Origin: Candidatus Opimibacter iunctus
Lineage (GTDB): Bacteria > Bacteroidota > Bacteroidia > Chitinophagales > Saprospiraceae
Reading direction: 5' to 3'
Assembly: GCA_016716665.1 (NCBI GenBank)
Contig: JADJVH010000013.1
Span: 62,001-126,000, forward strand
DNA length: 64,000 bases
Below the pieces are notes generated by a model, which made no database searches, was not told where the DNA came from, and worked only from the letters and a program-made list of their open reading frames with translations. This document shows, piece by piece, positions 16,111 through 25,072 of this stretch (position 1 is its first letter; the number at the start of each line of letters is the position of its first letter). Both the position numbers and the translations under genes were made by a program.

Positions 16111-18177
16111 ATGCACAATGGCAATAGCAAGCCCGGCCTGAGATTTGACTGGTCAGCTCCAGGTGAAAAGCCATCCAGGCCCACCGCCCTGGCTGGCTAC
16201 GTCTCTGGTTTACCTCCTTTTCTCCGCGGCCCATATTCCACGATGTACCTCGTCAGGCCATGGACGATCAGGCAGTATGCAGGGTTCTCTACCGCAGAAG
16301 AAAGCAACGCTTTTTATCGCCGAAACCTTGCCGCGGGCCAGAAAGGGCTCTCTGTGGCCTTTGACCTCCCCACGCATCGAGGTTACGACTCGGATCACCC
16401 TCGTGTCAAAGGGGATGTCGGCAAAGCCGGTGTCGCTATCGATACTGTAGAGGATATGAAGATTCTCTTCGACCAGATACCCCTGGATCAGATGTCCGTC
16501 TCTATGACGATGAACGATGCAGTGATTCCCATCATGGCTTTTTTTATTGTCACGGCTCAAGAACAAGGTGTTGAGCCGTCTGCCTTGACCGGGACGATTC
16601 AAAATGATATCCTCAAGGAATTTATGGTGAGGAATACATACATCTATCCTCCCAAGCCTTCCATGCGCATCGTAGGCGATATTTTTTCTTACCTCGGTGC
16701 TTTTATGCCAAAGTTCAACTCGATCAGCATCTCAGGTTATCACATGCACGAAGCAGGCGCAACCGCTGATCTCGAACTCGCCTACACCCTTGCTGACGGA
16801 GGGGAATATCTCCGCACCGGTATTGCTGCAGGCCTGGATATCGATGACTTCGCCCCACGCCTTTCATTCTTTTGGGGTATCGGTATGGATCACCTGACCG
16901 AAGTCGCCAAAATGCGCGCAGCCAGGGTCATCTGGTCCGAAATTGTGAAGGGCTTTGGAGCAAAGGATCCTAAGTCACTTGCCCTCCGGACACATTGCCA
17001 GACGAGCGGATGGAGCCTCACAGCACAAGAACCATATAACAATGTAGGTCGCACTACAATCGAAGCTATATCTGCAGTGATCGGAGGTACCCAATCCCTG
17101 CATACCAATGCCCTGGATGAAGCTATGGCATTGCCAACGGATCAGACAGCAGCGATAGCACGTGAGACACAGCTCTTTCTCCAATCCGATGCAGGCCTGT
17201 GCAAGATAGTGGATGCTTATGGTGGATCCGCATTTGTAGAGTCCCTGACCGACGAACTCATACACAAGGCCTGGAAACATATCCAGGAGGTTGAAGACAT
17301 GGGCGGAATGGCAAAGGCTATGGAATCCAGCCTGCCTAAGATGCGCATTGAAGAAGCCGCTGCCCGACGCCAGGCGAGGATCGATTCGGGAAAGGACAAA
17401 ATCGTTGGGGTCAATATTTTTATTCCTGAGGTTGAGACGCCGTTAAACTTGCTTGAGGTTGACAATACCGCGGTCACCCATGCACAACTGACCCGATTGC
17501 GTGAAGTAAAACAAAGCAGGAATGCGACACTGGTAGCGGAAGCTTTGCAAAAGCTAACAGACATCGCCAGTTCAGGCGATGGAAATTTATTGGCTGCCGC
17601 AGTCGAAGCAGCAAGATATAGGGCTACCTTAGGGGAGATCAGTGATGCCATGGAAGTTGCCTTTGGCAGGTACAAGGCATCACCGGTGATGATCTCCGGC
17701 GTGTATGCTAAAGAAATCAGCATGAATGAATCCTTTCAAAAGGCAAGGGCAATGGCCGATGACTTCGCCCGCAAGGCAGGCCGCAGGCCCAGGATCATGG
17801 TTGCCAAGCTCGGCCAGGATGGCCATGACCGCGGTGCCAAGGTGATCGCCACCAGTTTCGCAGACCTTGGTTGGGATGTCGACATCGGCCCCTTATTCCA
17901 GACCCCGCAGGAAGCCGCTATGCAGGCCGCCGAAAATGATGTACATATCCTTGGTATCTCCTCTCTCGCAGCAGGCCATAAAATTTTAGTACCCGATACT
18001 ATCAATGCCCTGCAGACTCTCGGCCGCAAGGACATCGGCGTCGTGGTAGGCGGCATCATCCCTGAGCACGATCACGAATTGCTATATCAACAGGGCGTGA
18101 TGGCCATCTTCGGTCCCGGTACCATCATCGCTGATGCTGCCATCAAGTTGATTGAAGCTTTGTCACTGCGAGTGTAA
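16111..18177 (+). CDS. Methylmalonyl-CoA mutase, large (catalytic) subunit
   Basis: This 688-residue cobalamin-dependent enzyme interconverts L-methylmalonyl-CoA and succinyl-CoA. The TIM-barrel substrate domain has RPWTIRQYAGFSTAEESNAF, FDLPTHRGYDSD and THCQTSGWSL; the C-terminal B12 domain has GQDGHDRGAK with the cobalt-ligand histidine at residue 572. About 35 residues precede GLPPFLRGPYSTMY, fewer than in enzymes I recall, and a nonamer repeat ends just upstream, so the N-terminus may be trimmed. A conserved SMTMNGAV segment reads SMTMNDAV here. No small subunit gene (mutA type) is adjacent; it may lie elsewhere or the enzyme may be homodimeric. Confidence 0.95.
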   Translation: MHNGNSKPGLRFDWSAPGEKPSRPTALAGYVSGLPPFLRGPYSTMYLVRPWTIRQYAGFSTAEESNAFYRRNLAAGQKGLSVAFDLPTHRGYDSDHPRVKGDVGKAGVAIDTVEDMKILFDQIPLDQMSVSMTMNDAVIPIMAFFIVTAQEQGVEPSALTGTIQNDILKEFMVRNTYIYPPKPSMRIVGDIFSYLGAFMPKFNSISISGYHMHEAGATADLELAYTLADGGEYLRTGIAAGLDIDDFAPRLSFFWGIGMDHLTEVAKMRAARVIWSEIVKGFGAKDPKSLALRTHCQTSGWSLTAQEPYNNVGRTTIEAISAVIGGTQSLHTNALDEAMALPTDQTAAIARETQLFLQSDAGLCKIVDAYGGSAFVESLTDELIHKAWKHIQEVEDMGGMAKAMESSLPKMRIEEAAARRQARIDSGKDKIVGVNIFIPEVETPLNLLEVDNTAVTHAQLTRLREVKQSRNATLVAEALQKLTDIASSGDGNLLAAAVEAARYRATLGEISDAMEVAFGRYKASPVMISGVYAKEISMNESFQKARAMADDFARKAGRRPRIMVAKLGQDGHDRGAKVIATSFADLGWDVDIGPLFQTPQEAAMQAAENDVHILGISSLAAGHKILVPDTINALQTLGRKDIGVVVGGIIPEHDHELLYQQGVMAIFGPGTIIADAAIKLIEALSLRV

Positions 18178-18236
18178 CTCTTTTGCACAGATATCATGTA
18201 TGCTTCGTGCTCTCCGTGTGAAGTCTCCGTGCCCTC

Positions 18237-18266
18237 TCCCGCCGCTTTGCTAGAGCAATGGCGGGA
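18237..18266. terminator. Hairpin between the convergent mutase and hemW genes
   Basis: TCCCGCC (18237-18243) pairs with GGCGGGA (18260-18266), with an inner TTGC/GCAA stem and a 4-base loop. It lies between two converging genes. There is no clear T-run, so intrinsic termination is plausible but unproven. Confidence 0.45.
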
Positions 18267-18304
18267 TCAACGCTACGCTCCGACGTGCGAAACTTTGTCA
18301 TAAT

Positions 18305-19447
18305 TCATGTAGCGCTTTCATCTTCATAAAACAAATCCGCAGCAATCCCATCCGCAAAAAACAAATACTCCGGCTTCAGCACCCAATTGCCAAGCTCATT
18401 TTTAACCACTTGTCCGTTGTTTACATGCTCGATGACATTCGCTTCCAGATACTCCAAATATTCTTCTCCTAATGCATGCACCCTTTGCATATCAATGCCT
18501 CTCGAGGTACGCAGACCTGTCATCACGAGTTCATTATAGCGTTGTGCTTCGGTAAGCTCCTCCCGTTCAGAAGGGATCACGCCGTCAGCAATGGATTGGA
18601 TATACCTGACATTGTTTGCCACATTCCATTGCCTTGATATGCCATTAAAGCTATGCGAAGAGGGACCTATACCCAGGTAATGCGCTCCTGACCAGTAACT
18701 CCTGTTGTGCCTCGATTCAAATCCTTCTTTCGCAAAATTGCTCACTTCATATTGCAGGAAACCATTTGCGGCAAGCATCTCCTGCAGTATCGCGTATTGC
18801 CTGTTCGCTTGATCATCATCAGGAGAAGTTGATTTCCCTTTTTCAATCTGGTGAAAGAGTGCAGTACCTGACTCCACAGTCAGCGCATAGCTGGAGATGT
18901 GCGGGATTCCCGAATCAATAAGTCTTTGAATATTCAGGATCCAATCCTCATCACTCAATCCGGGTCCTCCATAGATCAGGTCAGCCGTGATGTTATCAAA
19001 TCCTGCCTCCTGTGCCAACCCAATGGCCTTCAATGCTTGCCCGGCATCATGACTTCTGTTCCACGCTGTCAGCAATGTATCCTGGAAGGCTTGTATCCCT
19101 ATGCTCAACCTGTTGATTCCATCTGCTTTCCACCAAGCCAGGTTGTCCGCAATGATGTCATCCGGATTAGCCTCCAGAGTGATTTCAGGTGCATGGGATA
19201 CAGGGTATAATCTCCTGATGGAGTCGAGTAACAAGCGTATGTCTTCAACCGGCAGGGCAGAGGGGGTGCCTCCTCCAAAATATATGGTTTCAATCTCCTG
19301 CCCTTCAAGATACCCTGTCTGCATTTCCAACTCCCTCACCATAGCCTGGATCATCCCCTCCTTTGTCTTGAATGAAGTGGAGAAATGAAAATTGCAGTAG
19401 TAACATGCCTTCCTGCAAAATGGAATATGGATGTAGATGCCCGCCAT
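18305..19447 (-). CDS. hemW: Radical SAM heme chaperone HemW
   Basis: This cytoplasmic protein of about 380 residues belongs to the HemN-like radical SAM group. The N-terminus MAGIYIHIPFCRKACYYCNF carries the CxxxCxxC iron-sulfur motif, followed by YFGGGTPSAL (SAM binding) and ITLEANPDD. HemW proteins were long annotated as oxygen-independent coproporphyrinogen oxidases but act in heme delivery; true HemN has an extra N-terminal segment and cysteine that are missing here. I start at the ATG at 19447, six codons inside the longest frame, because it matches the family start. It is divergent from the M36 protease gene. Confidence 0.9.
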   Translation of the reverse strand: MAGIYIHIPFCRKACYYCNFHFSTSFKTKEGMIQAMVRELEMQTGYLEGQEIETIYFGGGTPSALPVEDIRLLLDSIRRLYPVSHAPEITLEANPDDIIADNLAWWKADGINRLSIGIQAFQDTLLTAWNRSHDAGQALKAIGLAQEAGFDNITADLIYGGPGLSDEDWILNIQRLIDSGIPHISSYALTVESGTALFHQIEKGKSTSPDDDQANRQYAILQEMLAANGFLQYEVSNFAKEGFESRHNRSYWSGAHYLGIGPSSHSFNGISRQWNVANNVRYIQSIADGVIPSEREELTEAQRYNELVMTGLRTSRGIDMQRVHALGEEYLEYLEANVIEHVNNGQVVKNELGNWVLKPEYLFFADGIAADLFYEDESAT

Positions 19448-19496
19448 CCCTGCAAACATAGGCATTAACCCCCTTTATGTCTCGGAGGGTTCAGGC

Positions 19497-19524
19497 GTAG
19501 GGGTTCAATATTTTGAACCCCTAC
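19497..19524. repeat. Perfect 12-bp hairpin
   Basis: GTAGGGGTTCAA pairs perfectly with TTGAACCCCTAC across the loop TATT, in the divergent hemW/M36 spacer. Both genes start away from it, so a terminator role is unlikely. It could be an operator or another palindromic repeat. Confidence 0.6.
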
Positions 19525-19570
19525 TGGTCAATATGCCCCTTGCTCCATGCCCCTTGCTCCTTGCCCGCCG

Positions 19571-19604
19571 CCTCTCACTGTCTCACTGTCTTACTGTCTT
19601 ACAC
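19571..19604. repeat. Octamer tandem tract (CTCACTGT-type), copy 3
   Basis: It has the same words as the tracts at 4787 and 9990. Unlike those copies it does not adjoin a stop codon but lies between the start sites of two divergent genes. It is preceded by CCCCTTGCTCC words at 19529-19562. Confidence 0.75.
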
Positions 19605-19625
19605 CCGTCTCTATTGATAAAACTG

Positions 19626-19656
19626 TTTCCCAGTCCCCGAAAAGTCAGTATTTTCG
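19626..19656 (+). promoter_or_regulatory. Candidate promoter of the M36 protease gene
   Basis: TTTC (19626-19629), 19 bases, then TATTTTCG (19649-19656) fits the Bacteroidota form with one mismatch in each element. The ATG at 19711 is about 55 bases downstream. Confidence 0.4.
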
Positions 19657-19710
19657 GCGTCTCCATTTAACACAAGACCTATTTCGATTTATTACTGATC
19701 TAACTCACTT

Positions 19711-22700
19711 ATGTTCAACCCATTAAGTATTCTGCGTTCAGCCACATTGGTATTGCTGATCACCACCTCCTTCTCTGCAGAGGCCCAGCGGTTCCAGGCA
19801 GGCATCAAAAACTATCTCCTCAGGGAGAAAGGTAACTGGCATCTTTCTGACCAGGACATCAGTGACTATGCCGTCTCCGATCAGTATGACAATCCTTCAA
19901 CAGGAATCACCTACACCTATCTCAACCAACGGGTGTCAGGGATAGAGATCTTCAATGCGGTGAGTACGATGATCATCCGCGATGGTAAAGTGGTGTACTA
20001 TGCCAATCGCTTCCAACCGGACGCTGCAAAGAAGGCAAACGCAATCACTCCTGCCATTACAGCCGAACAAGCCATTGAGGCCGCATCAGCTCATCTGGGC
20101 CTTTCGTTAGTGCAGCAACCAACTTTGTTGGAAACCGAAACAAATCGTTTACGCACTACCTATACCAAGGCTGGTATTTCCAAAGAAGATATCATTGTGC
20201 AACTCGTTTTGGTATCAGCGCCTGAAGCGTTAAGGCTGGCATGGAATGTTATTCTTGCCCCAACAGGCACTGCCGATTGGTGGAATATCCGCATCGATGC
20301 ACTCAACGGACAATTTATTGAAAAGAACAACTGGACGACCTATTGCAGTTTTGGAATAGGCCACGCACATGATCACTCAGGTGACATTGTAGATCAGGCT
20401 GTGAAAACCAATGTGGAAGCCAACCAGGTGCTATCAGGTAATGGAACCTACAATGTCTTTCCCCTTCCTGTGGAAGCACCTTCATTTGGAGACAGGTTGT
20501 TTTTGAACGATCCGAGGAACATTTTAGCCTCTCCTTATGGATGGCATGACACCGATGGGTTTGAAGGTCCTGAATTTACCATCACTCGCGGCAACAATGT
20601 CTATGCATATGAGGATCTGCTGAGTTTTGATTCTCCCGGTTATTCCCCGGATGGAGGGCCACAATTAAATTTTGATTTTCCGCTTGACCTATATCGCCCC
20701 ACGATTCAAAACCAGGATGCTGCCCTGACCAATTTGTTTTATACAAACAACATGTTGCATGATATCCTGTACGCTCATGGATTTGATGAAGCCTCCGGCA
20801 ATTTCCAGCAGACCAATTATTCCCCTGATGGTTTCGGAGAAGATTTTGTGGTTGCTGAAGGACAGGATGGCGGAGGAATCAATAATGCAAATTTTTCCAC
20901 ACCAGACGATGGACTCAATGGCAGGATGCAAATGTATATGTGGGGTATTGATGTCAAGGGATACCTCGAGGTGCACGGACCAGATAGTATAGCTGGACAT
21001 TATGATGCTTTGCCGGCTACCTTCGGTCCATCACTGGATATCCCAGTTACAGGATTTGCAGCTATACTGAAAGATGCTGTTGACCCTTTTGGCAATGCCT
21101 GTGATTCCATAGTCAATGCAGCCGAACTCGTCGGCAAAATTGCTATTATCGATCGTGGGAATTGCCCTTATATTAAAAAAGTCAACGCAGCTGAAGCTGC
21201 CGGAGCCATAGGTGTAATCGTAGTCAGTAATAGCTCTGCTCCGGTCGTGATGGGCGGGGGCACTTCCGGTATTCCGGCTATGATGATTTCACAGGTGGAT
21301 GGAGAGAGCCTAAAGAGTCAGCTCAATGCAGGAGAGAACGTCGAAGTGACGCTTCTTCGTGGCCCATCAGACCGCGATGGATCAGTCGACAACGGCATCA
21401 TAGTGCATGAGTATGCACATGGTCTTTCCAACCGCCTGACAGGAGGTCCATTGAGATCAAACTGCCTGTACAATGCAGAGCAGGGTGGGGAAGGCTGGAG
21501 CGATTCGCTTGCATTGCTCCTGACGATAGAGCCAGGCGATAAGGGTACTGATGCGCGTGGCATGGGCACTTATGCGGCCAACAACGATAGTGATGAAGGC
21601 TTGCGTCGTTATCCATATTCGACCGACATGGGGATCAATCCGCAGACATATGGCGATGTCGCCGGTAATCAGGAAGTACATGCTACCGGTGAAATCTGGT
21701 GCATGGCCCTTTGGGAGATGACATGGAAGTTGATTGATGCAGAAGGATTTGATCCGGACTGGTACAATGGCACAGGAGGAAATAATACAGCACTGCGTCT
21801 GGTCATCGAAGGAATGAAATGGCAACCCTGTAGTCCCGGATATGAAGATGCGCGCAATGCCATTCTCCACGCAGATACTGTGCTTTATCAAGGCGCTCAT
21901 CGTTGCATGATCTGGGAAGCATTTGCTAAGCGGGGATTGGGAGCTTATGCTGATCAAGGCGAGTCAACCAGTACATTTGACCAGACCGAAGATTTTGAAA
22001 TACCCAATACTTGTAAGACCGCAACACTGGCACCTACGGCCTATTTTGCTGTGGATAACACAGTGGACTGTAACGGTCATTTTATTTTCAGAGACAAGTC
22101 TTTAGATGTCCCACAGTATTTCCATTGGGATTTTGGGGATGGCAATACGAGTCAGCAAGAAAGGCCAAAGCATAGCTATGCTGTTCCTGGCGAATACACT
22201 GTAACCTTAATCGTGAGTAACTCCATAGGGGCCGATACCATTCAGCAGAATGTTGTTTATGGAACTCCTGAGACGCCTCTCGTATCCGGAAACACTGCAG
22301 TATGCGAAGGTGGCTATACTACATTGAATGCCGATGTCATCCAATATAACACAGCGGTGTGGAGCATAGGTGATTCTGTCGTCTGGACTGGTACCACGTA
22401 TAAGACACCCCCACTTACCACATCTGAGACCTATTCAGTCGCTCAATCAACAGCTAAATCACCTCTCCATGTAGGTCCTACAGGCAATGCCTTCTGGACA
22501 GGTGACATCCATAATACCGGTTTTGAAGGCAAGTTGTTCTTCGAAACAAAAGTGCCGTTAAGGCTTGTTTCCGTATTGGTTTATGCCCAGGGCGCAAGTG
22601 ATCGGATCATTCGCTTGTATGATGATAATGGCAATGTAATTGATTCAGTTTCGGTCTACCTGATTTCAGGGGACAACAGGGTACTACTCAATATGGAAAT

Positions 22701-23427
22701 TCCAGTGCCAGGGGAATATAGTCTGGCCAACCCTAGCCAAAATCTCTATCGCAATGATGGTGGAGCAAATTATCCATACAAGATTGACAACCTGATATCC
22801 ATCACCGGTTCTAATGCAAGTGGCGAGGAGCAGCGCTATTATTACTATTTCTACGACTGGGTGGTCAAGGAAACACCTTGCCTGAGCCCTCCGGTTGATG
22901 TAGTCGTCAACGTAGAGCCGGGTCCTTTGGCAGCTTTCTTTGCAGAGTCATTTGACCTGACTACTGATTTTACGGACCTTTCCACAGGGACACCAACTTC
23001 ATGGATATGGAATTTTGGAGATGGCTCTCCGGTTTCCAATGAGCAAAACCCGACACATGCTTATCTTCAGGAGGGCACCTATCAGGTTGAACTCACCGTC
23101 TCCAATGGGAACTGCTCGAGCACTTACATCCAGCCAGTCTATATCTCTAATACTACTGGTACCAGAGATATCAACCAGGCCTATGCGTTGAAGTTGTATC
23201 CTAACCCAGCCACCGACGAAGTAACCATTGATTTTGATCAGGCATATACAGGCAAGATCCAGCTCAATATCACTGATGCCACCGGCAGCCTGGTGATCTC
23301 CAGATCTCTGGAGAGTGCTGGCGCACGTTATGTCGTAAATACAACAGCACTCCCTTCAGGCACCTATCAGTTTCAATTCATTGGTGAGCTAGGCGTATCT
23401 GTAAGAAGGATCTCCATCTTAAGATAA
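19711..23427 (+). CDS. Secreted M36 (fungalysin) metalloprotease with PKD and T9SS domains
   Basis: This 1238-residue protein is built for secretion. It has a signal peptide, a fungalysin propeptide region, the M36 catalytic domain with HEYAH at residue 566 and the third zinc ligand in EGWSDSLAL, and an inserted PA domain (about 420-540) within the catalytic region. Two PKD domains follow (FHWDFGDGNTS and WIWNFGDGSPV). The C-terminal domain starts LKLYPNPATDEVTIDF and is a type A T9SS sorting signal. I infer export through the inner membrane by Sec and across the outer membrane by the T9SS encoded in this window. It probably degrades extracellular protein. A strong terminator follows. Confidence 0.95.
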   Translation: MFNPLSILRSATLVLLITTSFSAEAQRFQAGIKNYLLREKGNWHLSDQDISDYAVSDQYDNPSTGITYTYLNQRVSGIEIFNAVSTMIIRDGKVVYYANRFQPDAAKKANAITPAITAEQAIEAASAHLGLSLVQQPTLLETETNRLRTTYTKAGISKEDIIVQLVLVSAPEALRLAWNVILAPTGTADWWNIRIDALNGQFIEKNNWTTYCSFGIGHAHDHSGDIVDQAVKTNVEANQVLSGNGTYNVFPLPVEAPSFGDRLFLNDPRNILASPYGWHDTDGFEGPEFTITRGNNVYAYEDLLSFDSPGYSPDGGPQLNFDFPLDLYRPTIQNQDAALTNLFYTNNMLHDILYAHGFDEASGNFQQTNYSPDGFGEDFVVAEGQDGGGINNANFSTPDDGLNGRMQMYMWGIDVKGYLEVHGPDSIAGHYDALPATFGPSLDIPVTGFAAILKDAVDPFGNACDSIVNAAELVGKIAIIDRGNCPYIKKVNAAEAAGAIGVIVVSNSSAPVVMGGGTSGIPAMMISQVDGESLKSQLNAGENVEVTLLRGPSDRDGSVDNGIIVHEYAHGLSNRLTGGPLRSNCLYNAEQGGEGWSDSLALLLTIEPGDKGTDARGMGTYAANNDSDEGLRRYPYSTDMGINPQTYGDVAGNQEVHATGEIWCMALWEMTWKLIDAEGFDPDWYNGTGGNNTALRLVIEGMKWQPCSPGYEDARNAILHADTVLYQGAHRCMIWEAFAKRGLGAYADQGESTSTFDQTEDFEIPNTCKTATLAPTAYFAVDNTVDCNGHFIFRDKSLDVPQYFHWDFGDGNTSQQERPKHSYAVPGEYTVTLIVSNSIGADTIQQNVVYGTPETPLVSGNTAVCEGGYTTLNADVIQYNTAVWSIGDSVVWTGTTYKTPPLTTSETYSVAQSTAKSPLHVGPTGNAFWTGDIHNTGFEGKLFFETKVPLRLVSVLVYAQGASDRIIRLYDDNGNVIDSVSVYLISGDNRVLLNMEIPVPGEYSLANPSQNLYRNDGGANYPYKIDNLISITGSNASGEEQRYYYYFYDWVVKETPCLSPPVDVVVNVEPGPLAAFFAESFDLTTDFTDLSTGTPTSWIWNFGDGSPVSNEQNPTHAYLQEGTYQVELTVSNGNCSSTYIQPVYISNTTGTRDINQAYALKLYPNPATDEVTIDFDQAYTGKIQLNITDATGSLVISRSLESAGARYVVNTTALPSGTYQFQFIGELGVSVRRISILR

Positions 23428-23432
23428 AAATC

Positions 23433-23481
23433 AGCGTGCGATTATTGTTCCACACAGGGCAATAATCGCACGCTATTTTTT
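23433..23481 (+). terminator. Intrinsic terminator of the M36 protease gene
   Basis: A 15-bp perfect stem (23433-23447 with 23460-23474) closes a 12-base loop and is followed by a T-run at 23476-23481. It begins 6 bases after the stop codon. Confidence 0.9.
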
Positions 23482-23498
23482 ATCCCATGACCTTTGCC

Positions 23499-23542
23499 TC
23501 CTAAGCCCATAAACCTATCAACCCATAAACTCATCAACCTCA
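23499..23542. repeat. Tandem tract CCCATAAAC/CTATCAA at a GH30 stop codon
   Basis: Words CCCATAAAC, CTATCAA, CCCATAAAC and TCATCAA run up to 23539, and the GH30 stop codon (TCA 23540-23542) follows directly. A related CCCATCAA-rich tract occurs at 44238-44300. Confidence 0.75.
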
Positions 23543-25000
23543 ATATACCAGCGTCTCTATCGAATGCGCCGCAATCACCTCTTCTATAGCGTTTGATCCC
23601 ACATAGAGTTTGTAAGTGACCGGCTTGTTCGTCATATTCAGTACCACAGTAGCCATCGTTCCATCTTCATTTAAAAATGAGGTACTTAACAATACACTTC
23701 TGCTGGATGCTGTACTAACACGTTTCGCATTTGGGCGAATGAACTTCGAAAAATGGCCGATGTAATAATAGGAGGGTGTTAAGATTAATTCTCCTGTACG
23801 AGTATCTGCATGTATAGGCGCAAAGCATAGATTGTTTACATGATTTGGGCCACCTGTTTCATCCAGTAGTAGATTCCAGTCTGTCCAGGCTACGGTTCCC
23901 TGGTTGAAATCATTGATCATCGATTTACCATATCGCTCCGCATTCGGCCAGTATTGGTATTTGAGGGAATCAAATTTCTCGTTGCATCCTTCTGTAAATA
24001 TCAGGTTCTTGTCCGGATAGGATTCATTGATCTGGTCCAGGTTGCTAAACATCGGCTCTCCTCCGGTCCAGGTTTCATACCAGTGGAATCCGATCCCCCA
24101 TACATATTGCGCTGCTTCAGGGTCACTCAGGATGACTTCAGCACGATGATTGATGAGGTCCCGGTTGTGGTCCCACACAATGATTTTTTTCTCACCCAAT
24201 CCTTCCTTTTTCAGCGTAGGCCCTAAATGGTTTTTTAAAAAATCACGCTCTTCTTCTGCAGTATAAATGCATGACTCCCACGTTTGTGTAGCCATCGGCT
24301 CGTTCTGCACAGTCAATCCCCAGATAGGAATGTCCAGTGCTTCGTACGCCTTGATAAACTTTGCATAGTACTGTGCCCATGATGGATAAAATGCAGGCAA
24401 TAGTTTTCCACCGCGCAACATATTCTTGTTGTCTTTCATAAATGCTGGTGGGCTCCATGGGCTCACATAAAGCGGAATCCGGCCTCCTGCAGTTTCAATG
24501 ATTCTCTTGATCAGCGGGATACGATGTTTTTTGTCGTGTTCGATATTGAACGTCCCCAATGCTTTGTCTTCATCAGAAACATACGTATAGCTCTCACTAC
24601 TAAAATCACAACTATGGATCGTGGTTCGAATGAGCGAGTATCCAATGCCTTCAGCCTGATCAAAATAGGCTTTTAAAAAGGCCTGTTGGTTTTCTGGCGG
24701 CAGGGTAGCAAAAACTTCTGCGGTCGCGTCTGTGACTGCGCCTCCGATGCCCATGAAGGATTGAAATGTTTTGGCAGGATTGACAAAGATGGCTACTTCT
24801 GTTTCCAATGGTTGCTTTGCTGCCTGGAATGATTTCGTCCCTGTTGGTGTCAGGCGCAGTGCAGAACTATCGGCCGTCGTATAAATTTTTACTTCCTTTC
24901 CTTTGACATCATATGACGCAGGCGCTATTTCAGATGTTGAAGGTTGTGTACATCCGGAAAAGAAAACCCACAACGCTGTAATGACTATTGGTAGTTTCAT
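23540..25000 (-). CDS. Glycoside hydrolase family 30 lipoprotein (first)
   Basis: This 486-residue GH30 enzyme has a (beta/alpha)8 barrel plus beta-sandwich. The lipobox in WVFFSGCTQ predicts a lipoprotein. The substrate-binding start FQSFMGIGGAVTDA is typical; the acid/base is Glu234 in QNEPMATQTW and the nucleophile Glu337 in IFTEGCNEKF. Family members cleave beta-glucosidic bonds (glucosylceramide, beta-1,6-glucan) or beta-xylosides. Placement beside a second GH30 and SusCD suggests a beta-1,6-glucan-type substrate, which is inference. It is the last gene of the locus, 72 bases after the other GH30, and its stop codon lies at a repeat edge. Confidence 0.92.
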   Translation of the reverse strand: MKLPIVITALWVFFSGCTQPSTSEIAPASYDVKGKEVKIYTTADSSALRLTPTGTKSFQAAKQPLETEVAIFVNPAKTFQSFMGIGGAVTDATAEVFATLPPENQQAFLKAYFDQAEGIGYSLIRTTIHSCDFSSESYTYVSDEDKALGTFNIEHDKKHRIPLIKRIIETAGGRIPLYVSPWSPPAFMKDNKNMLRGGKLLPAFYPSWAQYYAKFIKAYEALDIPIWGLTVQNEPMATQTWESCIYTAEEERDFLKNHLGPTLKKEGLGEKKIIVWDHNRDLINHRAEVILSDPEAAQYVWGIGFHWYETWTGGEPMFSNLDQINESYPDKNLIFTEGCNEKFDSLKYQYWPNAERYGKSMINDFNQGTVAWTDWNLLLDETGGPNHVNNLCFAPIHADTRTGELILTPSYYYIGHFSKFIRPNAKRVSTASSRSVLLSTSFLNEDGTMATVVLNMTNKPVTYKLYVGSNAIEEVIAAHSIETLVY

Positions 25001-25072
25001 GAATTTTTATTTTGGCCTGTTGCTGTGTTCAACAGCGTGCCAGGTGGAAGTGCTATACTATTTGATACGATG

